Source: Flavobacterium cupriresistens | GTDB lineage: Bacteria; Bacteroidota; Bacteroidia; Flavobacteriales; Flavobacteriaceae | Assembly: GCF_020911925.1 (NCBI RefSeq) | Contig: NZ_CP087134.1 | Span: 372,001-436,000 of the forward strand | Length of the DNA: 64,000 nucleotides | Direction of reading: 5' to 3' | Notes under the pieces: generated by a model | Databases searched by the model: none | What the model was told of the DNA's origin: nothing | Seen by the model: only the letters and a program-made list of their open reading frames with translations | Program-made: the position numbers and the translations under genes | Part shown: positions 51,288 to 60,268 of the stretch, one piece after another | How positions within the stretch are numbered: the stretch's first letter is position 1 | Layout of the letters: each line of letters opens with the position of its first letter

Positions 51288-54200
51288 ATGAAAAATATAT
51301 TATTTTTATTCTTATTGCTCTCTACAACACTTTTTGGACAACAAAATGACAAAAAATGGGATAACGTTGTTTTTTACGAAAAAGCAGGCAAAATAAAATC
51401 CGCTAATGAAATAGTTGCTAAAATCTATAAAAAAGCAGTACTCGACAAAGATGAAGTTCAAATAATAAAATGCTTTTTCTATCAATCGAAGTACATGCAA
51501 ATCCTTGAAGAAAACGCTCAAACTAAAATAGTAAATAATCTAAAAAAAGACATAAGTAGAATTACTATTCCTTCAAGGGCTATTTTAAATTTAGTTTATG
51601 CGAAATGCCTGGATGAGTACTTCACGCAAAACAGATATCAAATCAACAACCGTACAAACACCGTAACTTTTGATGCAGATTTTTTGACCTGGACCGAAAT
51701 CAACTTTAAAGATCAAATAAACAGTTCGTTGAAACAAACGCTCGAAAATGAAAACATTTTAAAGAATACTTCTTTAAGCCAATATAAATCTATTTTTGAT
51801 TATTCAACAAAAGAAAAATTTAAAACTAATACTTTATTTCATTACATTTTAAAAGAATATATATTTCTGTTTAAGCAAAGATTGGCTACCTGGGAAATCA
51901 AAAGAGATCAATTTTTAAATTATAAAAAAGAACTTTATGGAAAATCTGACGACTTTACAAAAATAAATTTTGATTTTGTCAGCAGTCCAGACCTTCAAAA
52001 TCTCCTTTTGTTATACCAAAAACTAGAAAAAAACACACCATCTGCCGAAAATACATTTGACCGTGTCCTATTCTGCAAAAATTTTATATTTGAAGCTGAT
52101 ACCGACTACATCAATGCGCTTACTAAAATTCAAAAAAGTACAACGGATACACTAATTATACAAAAAACTCAATTAGAAAAAGCGGAAATCCTTATTCAAA
52201 ATGCATTTAAAGACCTACATTCCGATTATAAAATTAAAGCTGTTGCAACTTTAGACAGTATCCTAAAAATCAATAATCGATCTAACGCGTACAAACAAGC
52301 CATTGAGAAAAAACACTACATCAATTCAAAATCGTTACAAATTCAACTTGAAAAATACACTTATCCCGATCAAAACACCAGAGCGTTCCTTACCTATAAA
52401 AATGTTGACAGTCTAAAAATAAGTTTTTACAAAATAGATCTTAGTCAAATTAATTTTTTCCATTATTCCTACGCAAAAAAAGACAGCGTCTTAAATCATC
52501 TGCTTTTAAATCACATTCCTGTAGCTAAGAAAAATTACATTTTAAAAAATCCTAAAGACTATTTTGAACATACTACAGAAATCATCCTGCCCAATTTAAA
52601 AACAGGTAACTATGTAGTATTTTTCGAAAGCAACAACAATAAAAAAGATAGTAAAGCTTTTGCTTCTGAAACCCTTACCGTAAGTAATTTTACCGTTCTG
52701 ACAGAAATAAAAGACAAAAAAGAATATTATCAGGTACTGGATAGAAAATCCGGGCAACCTATAGAAAATGTAAAGATCCAAACGGATAAATTCACTGGTC
52801 ACACAGATAAAACCGGGATTCTTATTTACGAAAAAGACGGTATTGAAAGTTCGTATCTAAATTTAACGTTAACCAAAGAAAACGACAGCCTGGCTCTGTA
52901 TAATAACCAAATACAAGTTTCTAACGAATATCGCGTAAATGAAACTACAAAAGGCAAAGTAAAATTCTACTTAGACCGAGCCATTTATCGTCCGGGTCAA
53001 ACCGTTTATTTTAAAGGAATCGCTTTTCAGAAAAAAGCAACTCAATCTACAATTGTTTCTGATTGTGTTTTTAAAATTAGTATTCTTGATGCCAATCGAT
53101 CAGTTCTAAAGGAATTCAACTTGACAAGCAATGAATACGGTTCCTTTTCAGGTGAATTTACTTTACCGAAAAATGGAATAACCGGAAATTTTTCGATTAC
53201 CGCAGAAAGACCTAAAGATTACGAAAAAGACAGTATAAATGGTAAAACAAAAGAAAAACCTTCGTTTTGGGATTATGTTGATTTTGAGAATTCCTCTTTA
53301 AAATTTAGAATGGAAGAATACAAAAAACCAACTTTTGAAATCAGTATAGATCCTTTGGCAAAGACTTATGCTGTCAATCAAAAAGTAACAATAACCGGAA
53401 ACGCGACCTCTTTTACAGGCGCAAACATTACCGATGCCAAAGTCTCCTATGAAATTCGTCAGGAAACTTATAAGATTAACCGGTATGACGACTATGAATA
53501 TTATGGAGGAAAATTGCAAATAATATCCCAATCCGAAACCAAGACGGACAACAAAGGGAAATTCACAATTGATTTTATCGCAAAACCAGATCCTGAACCA
53601 AAAAAAGAAACTTTACCAATTTTTAGTTATCGAATTAGAGCTACCGTAACGGATATCAACGGAGAAACACATACTATTGAGCAACTAATTGGTAATGTTG
53701 GATATCATGGATTAAAACTAAAAACAATACTTCCAAGCATTATTAAAACAAAAGAGAAAAACACTTTAAAACTAGAAAGCGAAAACTTAAATGGCGTATT
53801 TGCCGCAACGCAAGGCGAAATTAAAATTTATTGTTTGCGAAAATCAGAAAACAAATTCAAACCCAGAATATGGGAAAAACCAGAAATACAGTCAATTTCA
53901 GATACTGAATTTGATCGATTATTCCCTTTTGAGCAAAATAAAAAACCGCTTTCTGAGAAAGAAACAGGGGAATTAGTCTATACCCACAAAGTAGATACCG
54001 GAAAAAACCGGGAAATCCCGTTAGACTTTATGGCTGAGTACCCGTCCGGAAACTACAAAGTTACTTTTGTCGCCACAGACCAATTTAACACTACCATAGA
54101 AAACAGCTCTCTTTTTAATCTCATTCATAGTTCAGAAAAAACAATTCCGAACCAACTTTTCACAGTTGAGCAAACAAATTCCGACCCAAAAAAAGATGGA

Positions 54201-57200
54201 TTTTTAAAAATTAAAATTCATAGTAAAATTCCTAACTTGTATATAAACGGCTCTGCTTATTATAGAGATATGTCTTTTTTTGAAGAAAATGTCATCGTAA
54301 AAGATAATGAAGCTTCTTTAACAATTCCACTACAAAAAGAGTTCGAAAACACGATTACGATCTATTTCACGAGTGTTTTTGACAATGCCGAACTCAAAAA
54401 TCAATTGGACGTTACCCTAAAAAATGAAGAACCAAAACTTCAATTTGAAATAAAAAGTTTCAGAAATAAAATTGAACCCGGAAAACCGGAAAACTGGTCT
54501 TTTAAATTATCCGCATCCAATACAACTTTAGAATCAGAAATTCTGGCAGCTATGTATGACAAATCCTTAGACCAATTTGATAAAGAAGATTGGCACTTGC
54601 TAAAATTCCCTAATTTCCATTCTTACTATAATTCAGGATACAAAAATCATTTTGGATTCCAAAAAACATATTCTTCAATAAATAATTTAAATACTGATTT
54701 AAACCATATCCAATTCTATAATCAGGGAACTGAGTTAATGTGGTTTGGCTTTAATTTTAATAATACCAACAATCCTTACTCACTTAAAGAATACGAAAAC
54801 TATCTTACTAATAAAGCCAAAAAGCCATCTGATGCAAAAATGGTTTTCGGAATTGTATCTGATAACGCCGAAGTTTTGCCGGGAATCACTATCAAAATAA
54901 AAGGCACTAATAGAGCTACCACTTCTGATTTTGATGGATATTACCAAATCGAAGCCGGTGAGAATGAAAATCTCGAATTTTCATACCCTGGTTATAAAAA
55001 CCAAATTAAAACTATTGGTCCTGAAAAAGAAATAAATATTATACTGGAAGTGGAAGATTCAGCTCTGGAAAAAGTCATCGTAGTTGGCTATGGTATACGA
55101 AAAGTAAAAAAATCATTTGCCGCCTCAGTAGTCGAAGAAGACAATTCGGTTTATAGCAGTGCCAGTGCATCATTATCTTTAGAAGAGAGAATTACAGGAT
55201 TACAGGCTTCTAAAAATGAAGAATTAAATGCTATACTACAAGTCAAACCAAGAAAAAACCTCTCTGAAACGGCATTCTTTTTGCCTCATCTAAAAACAGA
55301 TGCTAAAGGGAATGTAAGTTTCAACTTTACTTCTCCGGAAGCTTTAACAAGTTGGAAACTTCGTTTACTGGCCCATAATAAAGAGGCAGCTTCGGGGTAC
55401 TTAGAAAAAACGGTAATCACTCAAAAAGACTTGATGGTTTTACCTAATTTTCCACGTTTTTTAAGAGAAAAAGATACCATTGTAATTACTGCTAAGATTT
55501 CGAATATTACGAATGAAGTCAAAACCGGAATCGCCATTTTACAATTTTTTGATGCCACCACTATGGAACCAATCGATGCCAAAATGCTAAATGCTAAAAA
55601 CGTTAAAAACTTCTCCGTTGGGGCTTTGGGGAACACGACAGCAAGCTGGACAATAACTATTCCGGAAGGATTACAAGGGGTTCAATATAAAATCCTGGCC
55701 AAATCCGGAAACTTCTCTGATGGTGAAGAAAACATTCTTCCTGTTCTGACCAACAATATGCTGGTTACAGAAAGTATTCCGATTTGGGTTCGTGAAAATT
55801 CTAAAAAAGAATACACTTTTGAGAATCTAAAAAACAATACTTCGACCACTTTAAGAAATCATCAGTTTACTTTAGAATATACGTCCAATCCCTCTTGGAT
55901 TGCGATTCAGTCTCTTCCTTATTTAATGGAATACGAACATGAATGCGCCGAACAAACTTTCGCGCGATTCTATGCCAACGCATTGGCGACAGAGATTATT
56001 TCGAGTAATCCCAAAATCGCCACCGTTTTTGAAAATTGGAGAAAAAAAGGAAAACTGAATTCAAAATTAGAAGAAAATGAAGAATTAAAATCGATACTTC
56101 TAGCTGAAACCCCTTGGTTTAATGATGCTCAAACTGAAGACGAAAAGAAGAAAAACATAGCCCTGTTATTTGATTTAGAGAAAATGAAAGTATCTCAGGA
56201 AACGACTTTCAAAAAATTAAAACAAAAACAGAAGAGCTCAGGAGGATTCCCTTGGTTTGACGGAAGTGATGAAAACAACTATATCACCAGACATATTTTG
56301 GCAGGTTTAGGCCATTTATCTAAATTGAGTAAAACAAAAGACAATCTTTCTAAAATGGATGCCATTGCAAAAACAGCAATCCCCTATTTAGACCAACAGT
56401 TTCTGGAAAATTACAAACTAAAAACCAAAAATCTAAAAGCTGCCGACAAACTGCTTTGGATTAACCCAAATGCTGATTTACACCATTTGTATGCGAGAAG
56501 TTTTTATTTAGAGAACTACCCGCTTTCAGATACTTTAAAAAAGGCTTCCAAAATGTATCTCGATACCGCCAAAAAAAACTGGCTAACCTATTCTCTATAT
56601 GAAAAAGGATTAGCGGCTTTAACATTAAACCGTTTTGGAGACGAAGCAGCTGCCAAAACAATCCTGGAAAGTCTAAAAGAAACTGCCTCCAACAACGAAG
56701 ATTGGGGAATGTATTGGATTGCCAATAAATCGGGTTGGTACTGGTATCAGGCACCAATAGAAACACAAGCTCTATTGATTGAAGCTTTCAGCGAAATAAA
56801 CAACGATACCAAAGCTGTCGATGCCATGAAAGTCTGGTTGCTAAAAAACAAACAGACTAAAAACTGGCCCACAACAAAATCTACGACCGAAGCCATTTAT
56901 GCCTTATTGTTACAAGGAACAGATTGGCTTAGTGTAAAAGACAATACTGTTATTACACTTGGGGATGAAAAAATCATGACCAAAAAATTAACTGAAAACG
57001 AAAAAGAAGCCGAAACAGGTTACCTCAAACTGAATTGGAAAGCAGACGAAGTCAAAAAAGAAATGGCTACAGTAAAAATCGAAAACAAATCTAATGTTCC
57101 CGGTTTTGGTGGTATTTACTGGCAATATTTTGAAGACTTAGATAAAATCAAAACCAATACCGGAGCGGTTTTATCCGTATCAAAGGAACTGTATCATAAT

Positions 57201-57587
57201 AAGAGTACTATAAAAGGAAATGAACTCGAAAAAATAACAGCCGAAAAGCCATTACAAATTGGTGATCTGATAACCGTAAGATTGCTTATCACCTCTAAAG
57301 AAGATACCGAATTCGTACACTTAAAAGACATGCGTGCTTCTTGTTTTGAACCTGTCGATGTGCTTTCAAAATACCAATACAGAGATGGATTGGGTTACTA
57401 CACCAGTACAAAAGACGCCGCAACACATTTGTTTTTTGACAAAATAAACAAAGGGACTTATGTAATAGAATATAATATCCGTGTCAATAACAGTGGTGAA
57501 TTTTCTAATGGTATTACCACAATCGAGAGTATGTATGCACCGGAATTTACCAGCCACACTAGAGGAATTCGGGTGAAGGTCAAATAA
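51288..57587 (+). CDS. Alpha-2-macroglobulin family protein with embedded SusC-like N-terminal segment
   Basis: This 2099-residue exported protein has a signal peptide (1-18). An MG2-like domain at about 554-650 starts YLDRAIYRPGQTVYFKGIAF. A carboxypeptidase-regulatory-like domain at about 1183-1258 is followed by LEKVIVVGYGIRKVKK (about 1260), the TonB-box-like pattern of SusC proteins. The A2M domain starts about 1325 (TSPEALTSWKLRLLAHN). A thioester-type motif ECAEQTF is at about 1551, and a bacterial A2M C-terminal domain ends the protein. Bacterial A2Ms trap or inhibit proteases; the protein is probably anchored or periplasmic. There is no lipobox, and no pbpC gene is adjacent, unlike in enterobacteria. 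Confidence 0.88.
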   Translation: MKNILFLFLLLSTTLFGQQNDKKWDNVVFYEKAGKIKSANEIVAKIYKKAVLDKDEVQIIKCFFYQSKYMQILEENAQTKIVNNLKKDISRITIPSRAILNLVYAKCLDEYFTQNRYQINNRTNTVTFDADFLTWTEINFKDQINSSLKQTLENENILKNTSLSQYKSIFDYSTKEKFKTNTLFHYILKEYIFLFKQRLATWEIKRDQFLNYKKELYGKSDDFTKINFDFVSSPDLQNLLLLYQKLEKNTPSAENTFDRVLFCKNFIFEADTDYINALTKIQKSTTDTLIIQKTQLEKAEILIQNAFKDLHSDYKIKAVATLDSILKINNRSNAYKQAIEKKHYINSKSLQIQLEKYTYPDQNTRAFLTYKNVDSLKISFYKIDLSQINFFHYSYAKKDSVLNHLLLNHIPVAKKNYILKNPKDYFEHTTEIILPNLKTGNYVVFFESNNNKKDSKAFASETLTVSNFTVLTEIKDKKEYYQVLDRKSGQPIENVKIQTDKFTGHTDKTGILIYEKDGIESSYLNLTLTKENDSLALYNNQIQVSNEYRVNETTKGKVKFYLDRAIYRPGQTVYFKGIAFQKKATQSTIVSDCVFKISILDANRSVLKEFNLTSNEYGSFSGEFTLPKNGITGNFSITAERPKDYEKDSINGKTKEKPSFWDYVDFENSSLKFRMEEYKKPTFEISIDPLAKTYAVNQKVTITGNATSFTGANITDAKVSYEIRQETYKINRYDDYEYYGGKLQIISQSETKTDNKGKFTIDFIAKPDPEPKKETLPIFSYRIRATVTDINGETHTIEQLIGNVGYHGLKLKTILPSIIKTKEKNTLKLESENLNGVFAATQGEIKIYCLRKSENKFKPRIWEKPEIQSISDTEFDRLFPFEQNKKPLSEKETGELVYTHKVDTGKNREIPLDFMAEYPSGNYKVTFVATDQFNTTIENSSLFNLIHSSEKTIPNQLFTVEQTNSDPKKDGFLKIKIHSKIPNLYINGSAYYRDMSFFEENVIVKDNEASLTIPLQKEFENTITIYFTSVFDNAELKNQLDVTLKNEEPKLQFEIKSFRNKIEPGKPENWSFKLSASNTTLESEILAAMYDKSLDQFDKEDWHLLKFPNFHSYYNSGYKNHFGFQKTYSSINNLNTDLNHIQFYNQGTELMWFGFNFNNTNNPYSLKEYENYLTNKAKKPSDAKMVFGIVSDNAEVLPGITIKIKGTNRATTSDFDGYYQIEAGENENLEFSYPGYKNQIKTIGPEKEINIILEVEDSALEKVIVVGYGIRKVKKSFAASVVEEDNSVYSSASASLSLEERITGLQASKNEELNAILQVKPRKNLSETAFFLPHLKTDAKGNVSFNFTSPEALTSWKLRLLAHNKEAASGYLEKTVITQKDLMVLPNFPRFLREKDTIVITAKISNITNEVKTGIAILQFFDATTMEPIDAKMLNAKNVKNFSVGALGNTTASWTITIPEGLQGVQYKILAKSGNFSDGEENILPVLTNNMLVTESIPIWVRENSKKEYTFENLKNNTSTTLRNHQFTLEYTSNPSWIAIQSLPYLMEYEHECAEQTFARFYANALATEIISSNPKIATVFENWRKKGKLNSKLEENEELKSILLAETPWFNDAQTEDEKKKNIALLFDLEKMKVSQETTFKKLKQKQKSSGGFPWFDGSDENNYITRHILAGLGHLSKLSKTKDNLSKMDAIAKTAIPYLDQQFLENYKLKTKNLKAADKLLWINPNADLHHLYARSFYLENYPLSDTLKKASKMYLDTAKKNWLTYSLYEKGLAALTLNRFGDEAAAKTILESLKETASNNEDWGMYWIANKSGWYWYQAPIETQALLIEAFSEINNDTKAVDAMKVWLLKNKQTKNWPTTKSTTEAIYALLLQGTDWLSVKDNTVITLGDEKIMTKKLTENEKEAETGYLKLNWKADEVKKEMATVKIENKSNVPGFGGIYWQYFEDLDKIKTNTGAVLSVSKELYHNKSTIKGNELEKITAEKPLQIGDLITVRLLITSKEDTEFVHLKDMRASCFEPVDVLSKYQYRDGLGYYTSTKDAATHLFFDKINKGTYVIEYNIRVNNSGEFSNGITTIESMYAPEFTSHTRGIRVKVK

Positions 57588-57605
57588 TAATAATAATAAT
57601 AATAA
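57585..57605 (+). repeat. Seven tandem TAA units beginning with the stop codon
   Basis: The stop codon of the A2M gene is the first of seven perfect TAA triplets, so seven in-frame stop codons follow each other. This is a short trinucleotide microsatellite. Confidence 0.9.
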
Positions 57606-57616
57606 GGTAACTAAAG

Positions 57617-57649
57617 AAACCTAACAGGTTTTGAAAACCTGTTAGGTTT
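57617..57649 (+). terminator. Perfect 15 bp hairpin after the A2M gene
   Basis: AAACCTAACAGGTTT (57617-57631) pairs with AAACCTGTTAGGTTT (57635-57649) around TGA. A T-rich sequence follows. It shares the core ACAGGTTTTGAAAACCTG with the next hairpin at 57691-57720. Confidence 0.65.
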
Positions 57650-57683
57650 AGTTTACTCTTTAGAAATTATTTCACCTATTTAA

Positions 57684-57720
57684 AACAAAAAACCCGACAG
57701 GTTTTGAAAACCTGCCGGGT
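57684..57720 (-). terminator. Hairpin terminator of the S46 peptidase gene
   Basis: ACCCGACAGGTTTT (57692-57705) pairs with AAAACCTGCCGGGT (57707-57720) with one mismatch. On the minus strand T-rich sequence follows (57684-57691). It lies about 20 nt past the stop codon at 57742. Confidence 0.75.
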
Positions 57721-57741
57721 CTATTTTATAAAAAAATCGAA

Positions 57742-59892
57742 TTATTTTATAATTGTCATTTCATCAATAATGTTTTTGGCACCTGCGTATTTGTCAATAA
57801 TCCAAAGTACATAACGAATATCTACGTTGATGGTTCTTTGTAATTTAGAGTCAAAAATAACATCTCCGGCCATAGCTTCAATGTTTCCGTCAAAAGCAAC
57901 ACCAATTAATTCTCCTTTTCCGTTAAGAACCGGTGAACCTGAATTCCCACCTGTAATATCATTATCCGTAAGGAAGTTTACTGGCATGTATCCTGCTTTA
58001 TCAGCATATTGTCCGTAATCTTTGGTTTTGTTTAATTCTAACAATCTTGCCGGTAAATCAAATTCCTGATCTCCTGCTTTGTACTTTTTCACCATACTTT
58101 CCATGGTAGTATAATTGTTGATTTTAGCATCGTTACGTTTGTCTTCCGGCAAAGCACGAACTTTTCCGTACGTCAATCTCAAAGTTGAATTGGCATCAGG
58201 GTATTGAATCGTATTTAATTTAGATTCTCTTAAACCTTCCACTAATTTTCTGTAAGCAATTGCAAAAGCCTCATCAGATTTTACTTGATCATCAGATTTA
58301 GCACGGTATTTTGTCAACAAGTCAGTAGAGATAATATATAAAGGATCGTGTACAATAGCCAATGGTTTTGGATCAGCCATAAACGCCACTATTTTTTCTT
58401 TAGAAGTAAAGTAACTTGTTTCAGTTGCTTTTGCAACGTCTGCTGTAAAATCACCATTATTCAATGATTTCATTTTAGCTACTTGTGGGGCTAAACCGTA
58501 TTCAGTTGCTTTAGCAGCGTATAAATTTAACTGTGCTGTTAATACCTCTTTTTCAAGTGGAGCATAAAAATCGCCATAAATGCCATCAATCATTGCGTTG
58601 ATCTTAGGTAACATTTCTGCTTTTTTAGCATCATTCTCGTTGTAGTAAGCAATCAAAGCATTTCCTAAATTTGCAGGTCCATTTGCATAACTTGAAGTAC
58701 GCATCAGTTGCGTTAAATAGTTATCATGAACTACTTTTACATTTGTACTTCTGTAATACTCATTAATAGTCGGAATTACATTCTCGTACTTTTCTTTATT
58801 AGCCGGCTTAGTTGCCCACTCATAAAACTTATCTTCTTGCTCTTCTTTAGTAGCTGCTGTTCCTGCTTTAGTCAAAGCATCAATCATTCCTTGACGGTTT
58901 TTCCAGTAATTAGCTGTAGACGCATATTTAGAAGCATACTGTAAACGAACAGTAGCATCTTTATCCATATACTTTTTCATTTGGTCCATTCCGGTCTTAG
59001 CACCTTCAACCCATGCAGGGTAAGCAAATTTTACATTTTGCTCAATTCCACCTGCCGGCATCCAACGGTTTGTTCTTCCCGGGTAACCCAAAATCATAGC
59101 AAAGTCATTTTCTTTAACTCCTTTAAGACTTATCGGTAAATAATGTTTAGGCTGTAAAGGCACATTATCTTTAGAATAAGTTGCAGGATTTCCGTTTTTG
59201 TCTGCGTACACTCTAAACATAGAGAAATCTCCAGTTTGACGCGGCCACTCCCAGTTGTCTGTATCTCCACCAAATTTACCAACACTTTCAGGAGGTGTAC
59301 CCACTAAACGTACATCAGTATAATCTTGGTAAACGAAATAGTAATATTCATTTCCTTGAAAGAAAGGACGAACAGAAACTGTATATTTTCCACCTTCATT
59401 ATTCTCCTTTTCAATCAAAGCGATCTCTTGTTGAATAATTTTGTTTCTTTCTGTTTCCGTCATTTTATCATCAACTTTAGACAATATTCTTTTCGAAACG
59501 TCATCCATACGAACGAAGAAACGAACGTATAATGATTTTGGTTTCATCTCGGCACTTTTTTCTTTTGCCCAAAAACCATCTTTCAAATAATTTTTTTCTG
59601 CAGACGAAAGTTCTGCAATAGCATTATAACCACAATGGTGATTGGTTAAAACCAAACCGCTTTTAGAAACGATTTCGGCTGTACAACCTCCGTTAAATTG
59701 TACAATAGCATCTTTCAAACTATGATTATTAATACTGTAAATCTCTTCGGCTGTTAATTGCAAGCCCATTTTTTCCATATCTCTATGGTTTAATCTTTCG
59801 ATAAACATCAAAAACCACATTCCTTCATCAGCTCTTACAGGAAAAGCCATTAGGCACATGGTCAAGTATAATCGAAAAATCAAAATTTCCAC
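57742..59892 (-). CDS. S46 family dipeptidyl-peptidase, predicted DPP7 type
   Basis: S46 enzymes are periplasmic serine peptidases that remove dipeptides from the N-termini of peptides. The 716-residue protein has the catalytic histidine in TNHHCGY (residue 85 or 86) and the catalytic serine in GNSGSPV (Ser651). Eighteen residues after the serine is Gly669 (AFDGN); in this family Gly here marks DPP7-type hydrophobic P1 preference, Arg marks DPP11. The signal peptide ends before ADEGMWF. The start is GTG at 59890-59892; there is no in-frame ATG or TTG upstream before a stop. See the duplicated start region at 59871-59914. Confidence 0.9.
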   Translation of the reverse strand: MEILIFRLYLTMCLMAFPVRADEGMWFLMFIERLNHRDMEKMGLQLTAEEIYSINNHSLKDAIVQFNGGCTAEIVSKSGLVLTNHHCGYNAIAELSSAEKNYLKDGFWAKEKSAEMKPKSLYVRFFVRMDDVSKRILSKVDDKMTETERNKIIQQEIALIEKENNEGGKYTVSVRPFFQGNEYYYFVYQDYTDVRLVGTPPESVGKFGGDTDNWEWPRQTGDFSMFRVYADKNGNPATYSKDNVPLQPKHYLPISLKGVKENDFAMILGYPGRTNRWMPAGGIEQNVKFAYPAWVEGAKTGMDQMKKYMDKDATVRLQYASKYASTANYWKNRQGMIDALTKAGTAATKEEQEDKFYEWATKPANKEKYENVIPTINEYYRSTNVKVVHDNYLTQLMRTSSYANGPANLGNALIAYYNENDAKKAEMLPKINAMIDGIYGDFYAPLEKEVLTAQLNLYAAKATEYGLAPQVAKMKSLNNGDFTADVAKATETSYFTSKEKIVAFMADPKPLAIVHDPLYIISTDLLTKYRAKSDDQVKSDEAFAIAYRKLVEGLRESKLNTIQYPDANSTLRLTYGKVRALPEDKRNDAKINNYTTMESMVKKYKAGDQEFDLPARLLELNKTKDYGQYADKAGYMPVNFLTDNDITGGNSGSPVLNGKGELIGVAFDGNIEAMAGDVIFDSKLQRTINVDIRYVLWIIDKYAGAKNIIDEMTIIK

Positions 59893-59914
59893 TTTGAAAA
59901 AACAAAATTTCCAT
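59871..59914 (-). repeat. Imperfect 22 bp tandem duplication at the S46 gene start
   Basis: The unit 59871-59892 and the unit 59893-59914 match at 18 of 22 positions, including an exact CAAAATTTCCA. The inner copy carries the GTG start (59890-59892); the outer copy carries ATG (59912-59914) at the same place. A 22 bp shift puts the ATG out of frame. Confidence 0.75.
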
Positions 59915-59957
59915 TTTTCAGACGTACATAGAAATTTTTAAACGTCATTTAAAAAGC

Positions 59958-60052
59958 AATTAAAGCCCCGATTGGGGCTTTTTTTTATGCTATCGAACAA
60001 TAGACATAGCATAATATTATCTATTGAGCTTTGCCCGACTACGTAGGTCTGA
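59958..60052 (-). ncRNA. Candidate small RNA, copy 1
   Basis: A promoter-like TATATTTG box (minus strand, 60058-60065) precedes about 95 nt that ends in a GC-rich hairpin (AAAGCCCC at 59962-59969 with GGGGCTTT at 59974-59981). Two helices interleave: 59985-59993 pairs with 60006-60014, and 59998-60004 pairs with 60020-60026, which predicts an H-type pseudoknot. A second copy with the same pairs lies at 60152-60246. The T-run after the hairpin is weak on this strand (three Ts) and better on the plus strand (eight Ts), so strand is not certain. No reading frame is conserved between the copies. Family unknown; Rfam Flavo-1 should be tested. Confidence 0.5.
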
Positions 60053-60151
60053 CTATGCAAATATACATAATTTTTTTTTGTGGTAAGTGGCTGTACTCGA
60101 ACCAAGCGCATTAGATTCTTTTTTTAGACAAATTGAGCTAATACGAGAATA

Positions 60152-60246
60152 AACAAAAAAAGCCCCAATTGGGGCTTTTTTATGCTATCGAACAATAGAT
60201 TAGCATAATGTTATTCTATTGAGCTTTGCCCGACCCGCAAGCCTGA
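60152..60246 (-). ncRNA. Candidate small RNA, copy 2
   Basis: This is a paralog of the element at 59958-60052. It has TATATTTG (60252-60259) 10 nt after the stop codon of the phage-side gene, then the same interleaved helices: 60180-60187 with 60201-60208, and 60193-60199 with 60215-60221. It ends in a perfect AAAAAAGCCCC/GGGGCTTTTTT hairpin (60156-60181) followed by T-rich sequence on both strands. Differences from copy 1 fall mostly outside the helices or keep pairing. Neither copy has a clear TTG -33 element. Confidence 0.5.
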
Positions 60247-60268
60247 CAATGCAAATATACGTAATATT

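Noticed and set aside
51288..57587. Possible fusion artefact or assembly error in the 2099-residue A2M gene because of the SusC-like segment
   Set aside because: The frame is continuous over 6.3 kb and the segment falls between complete domains, so a real insertion is simpler.
60087..60115. Possible tRNA 3' end: minus strand GGTTCGAGTAC resembles a T-loop with CCA-like sequence after it
   Set aside because: The T-stem arms do not pair (CTTGG against ACAGC) and no acceptor 5' strand or anticodon arm is present. At most it is a decayed tRNA remnant.
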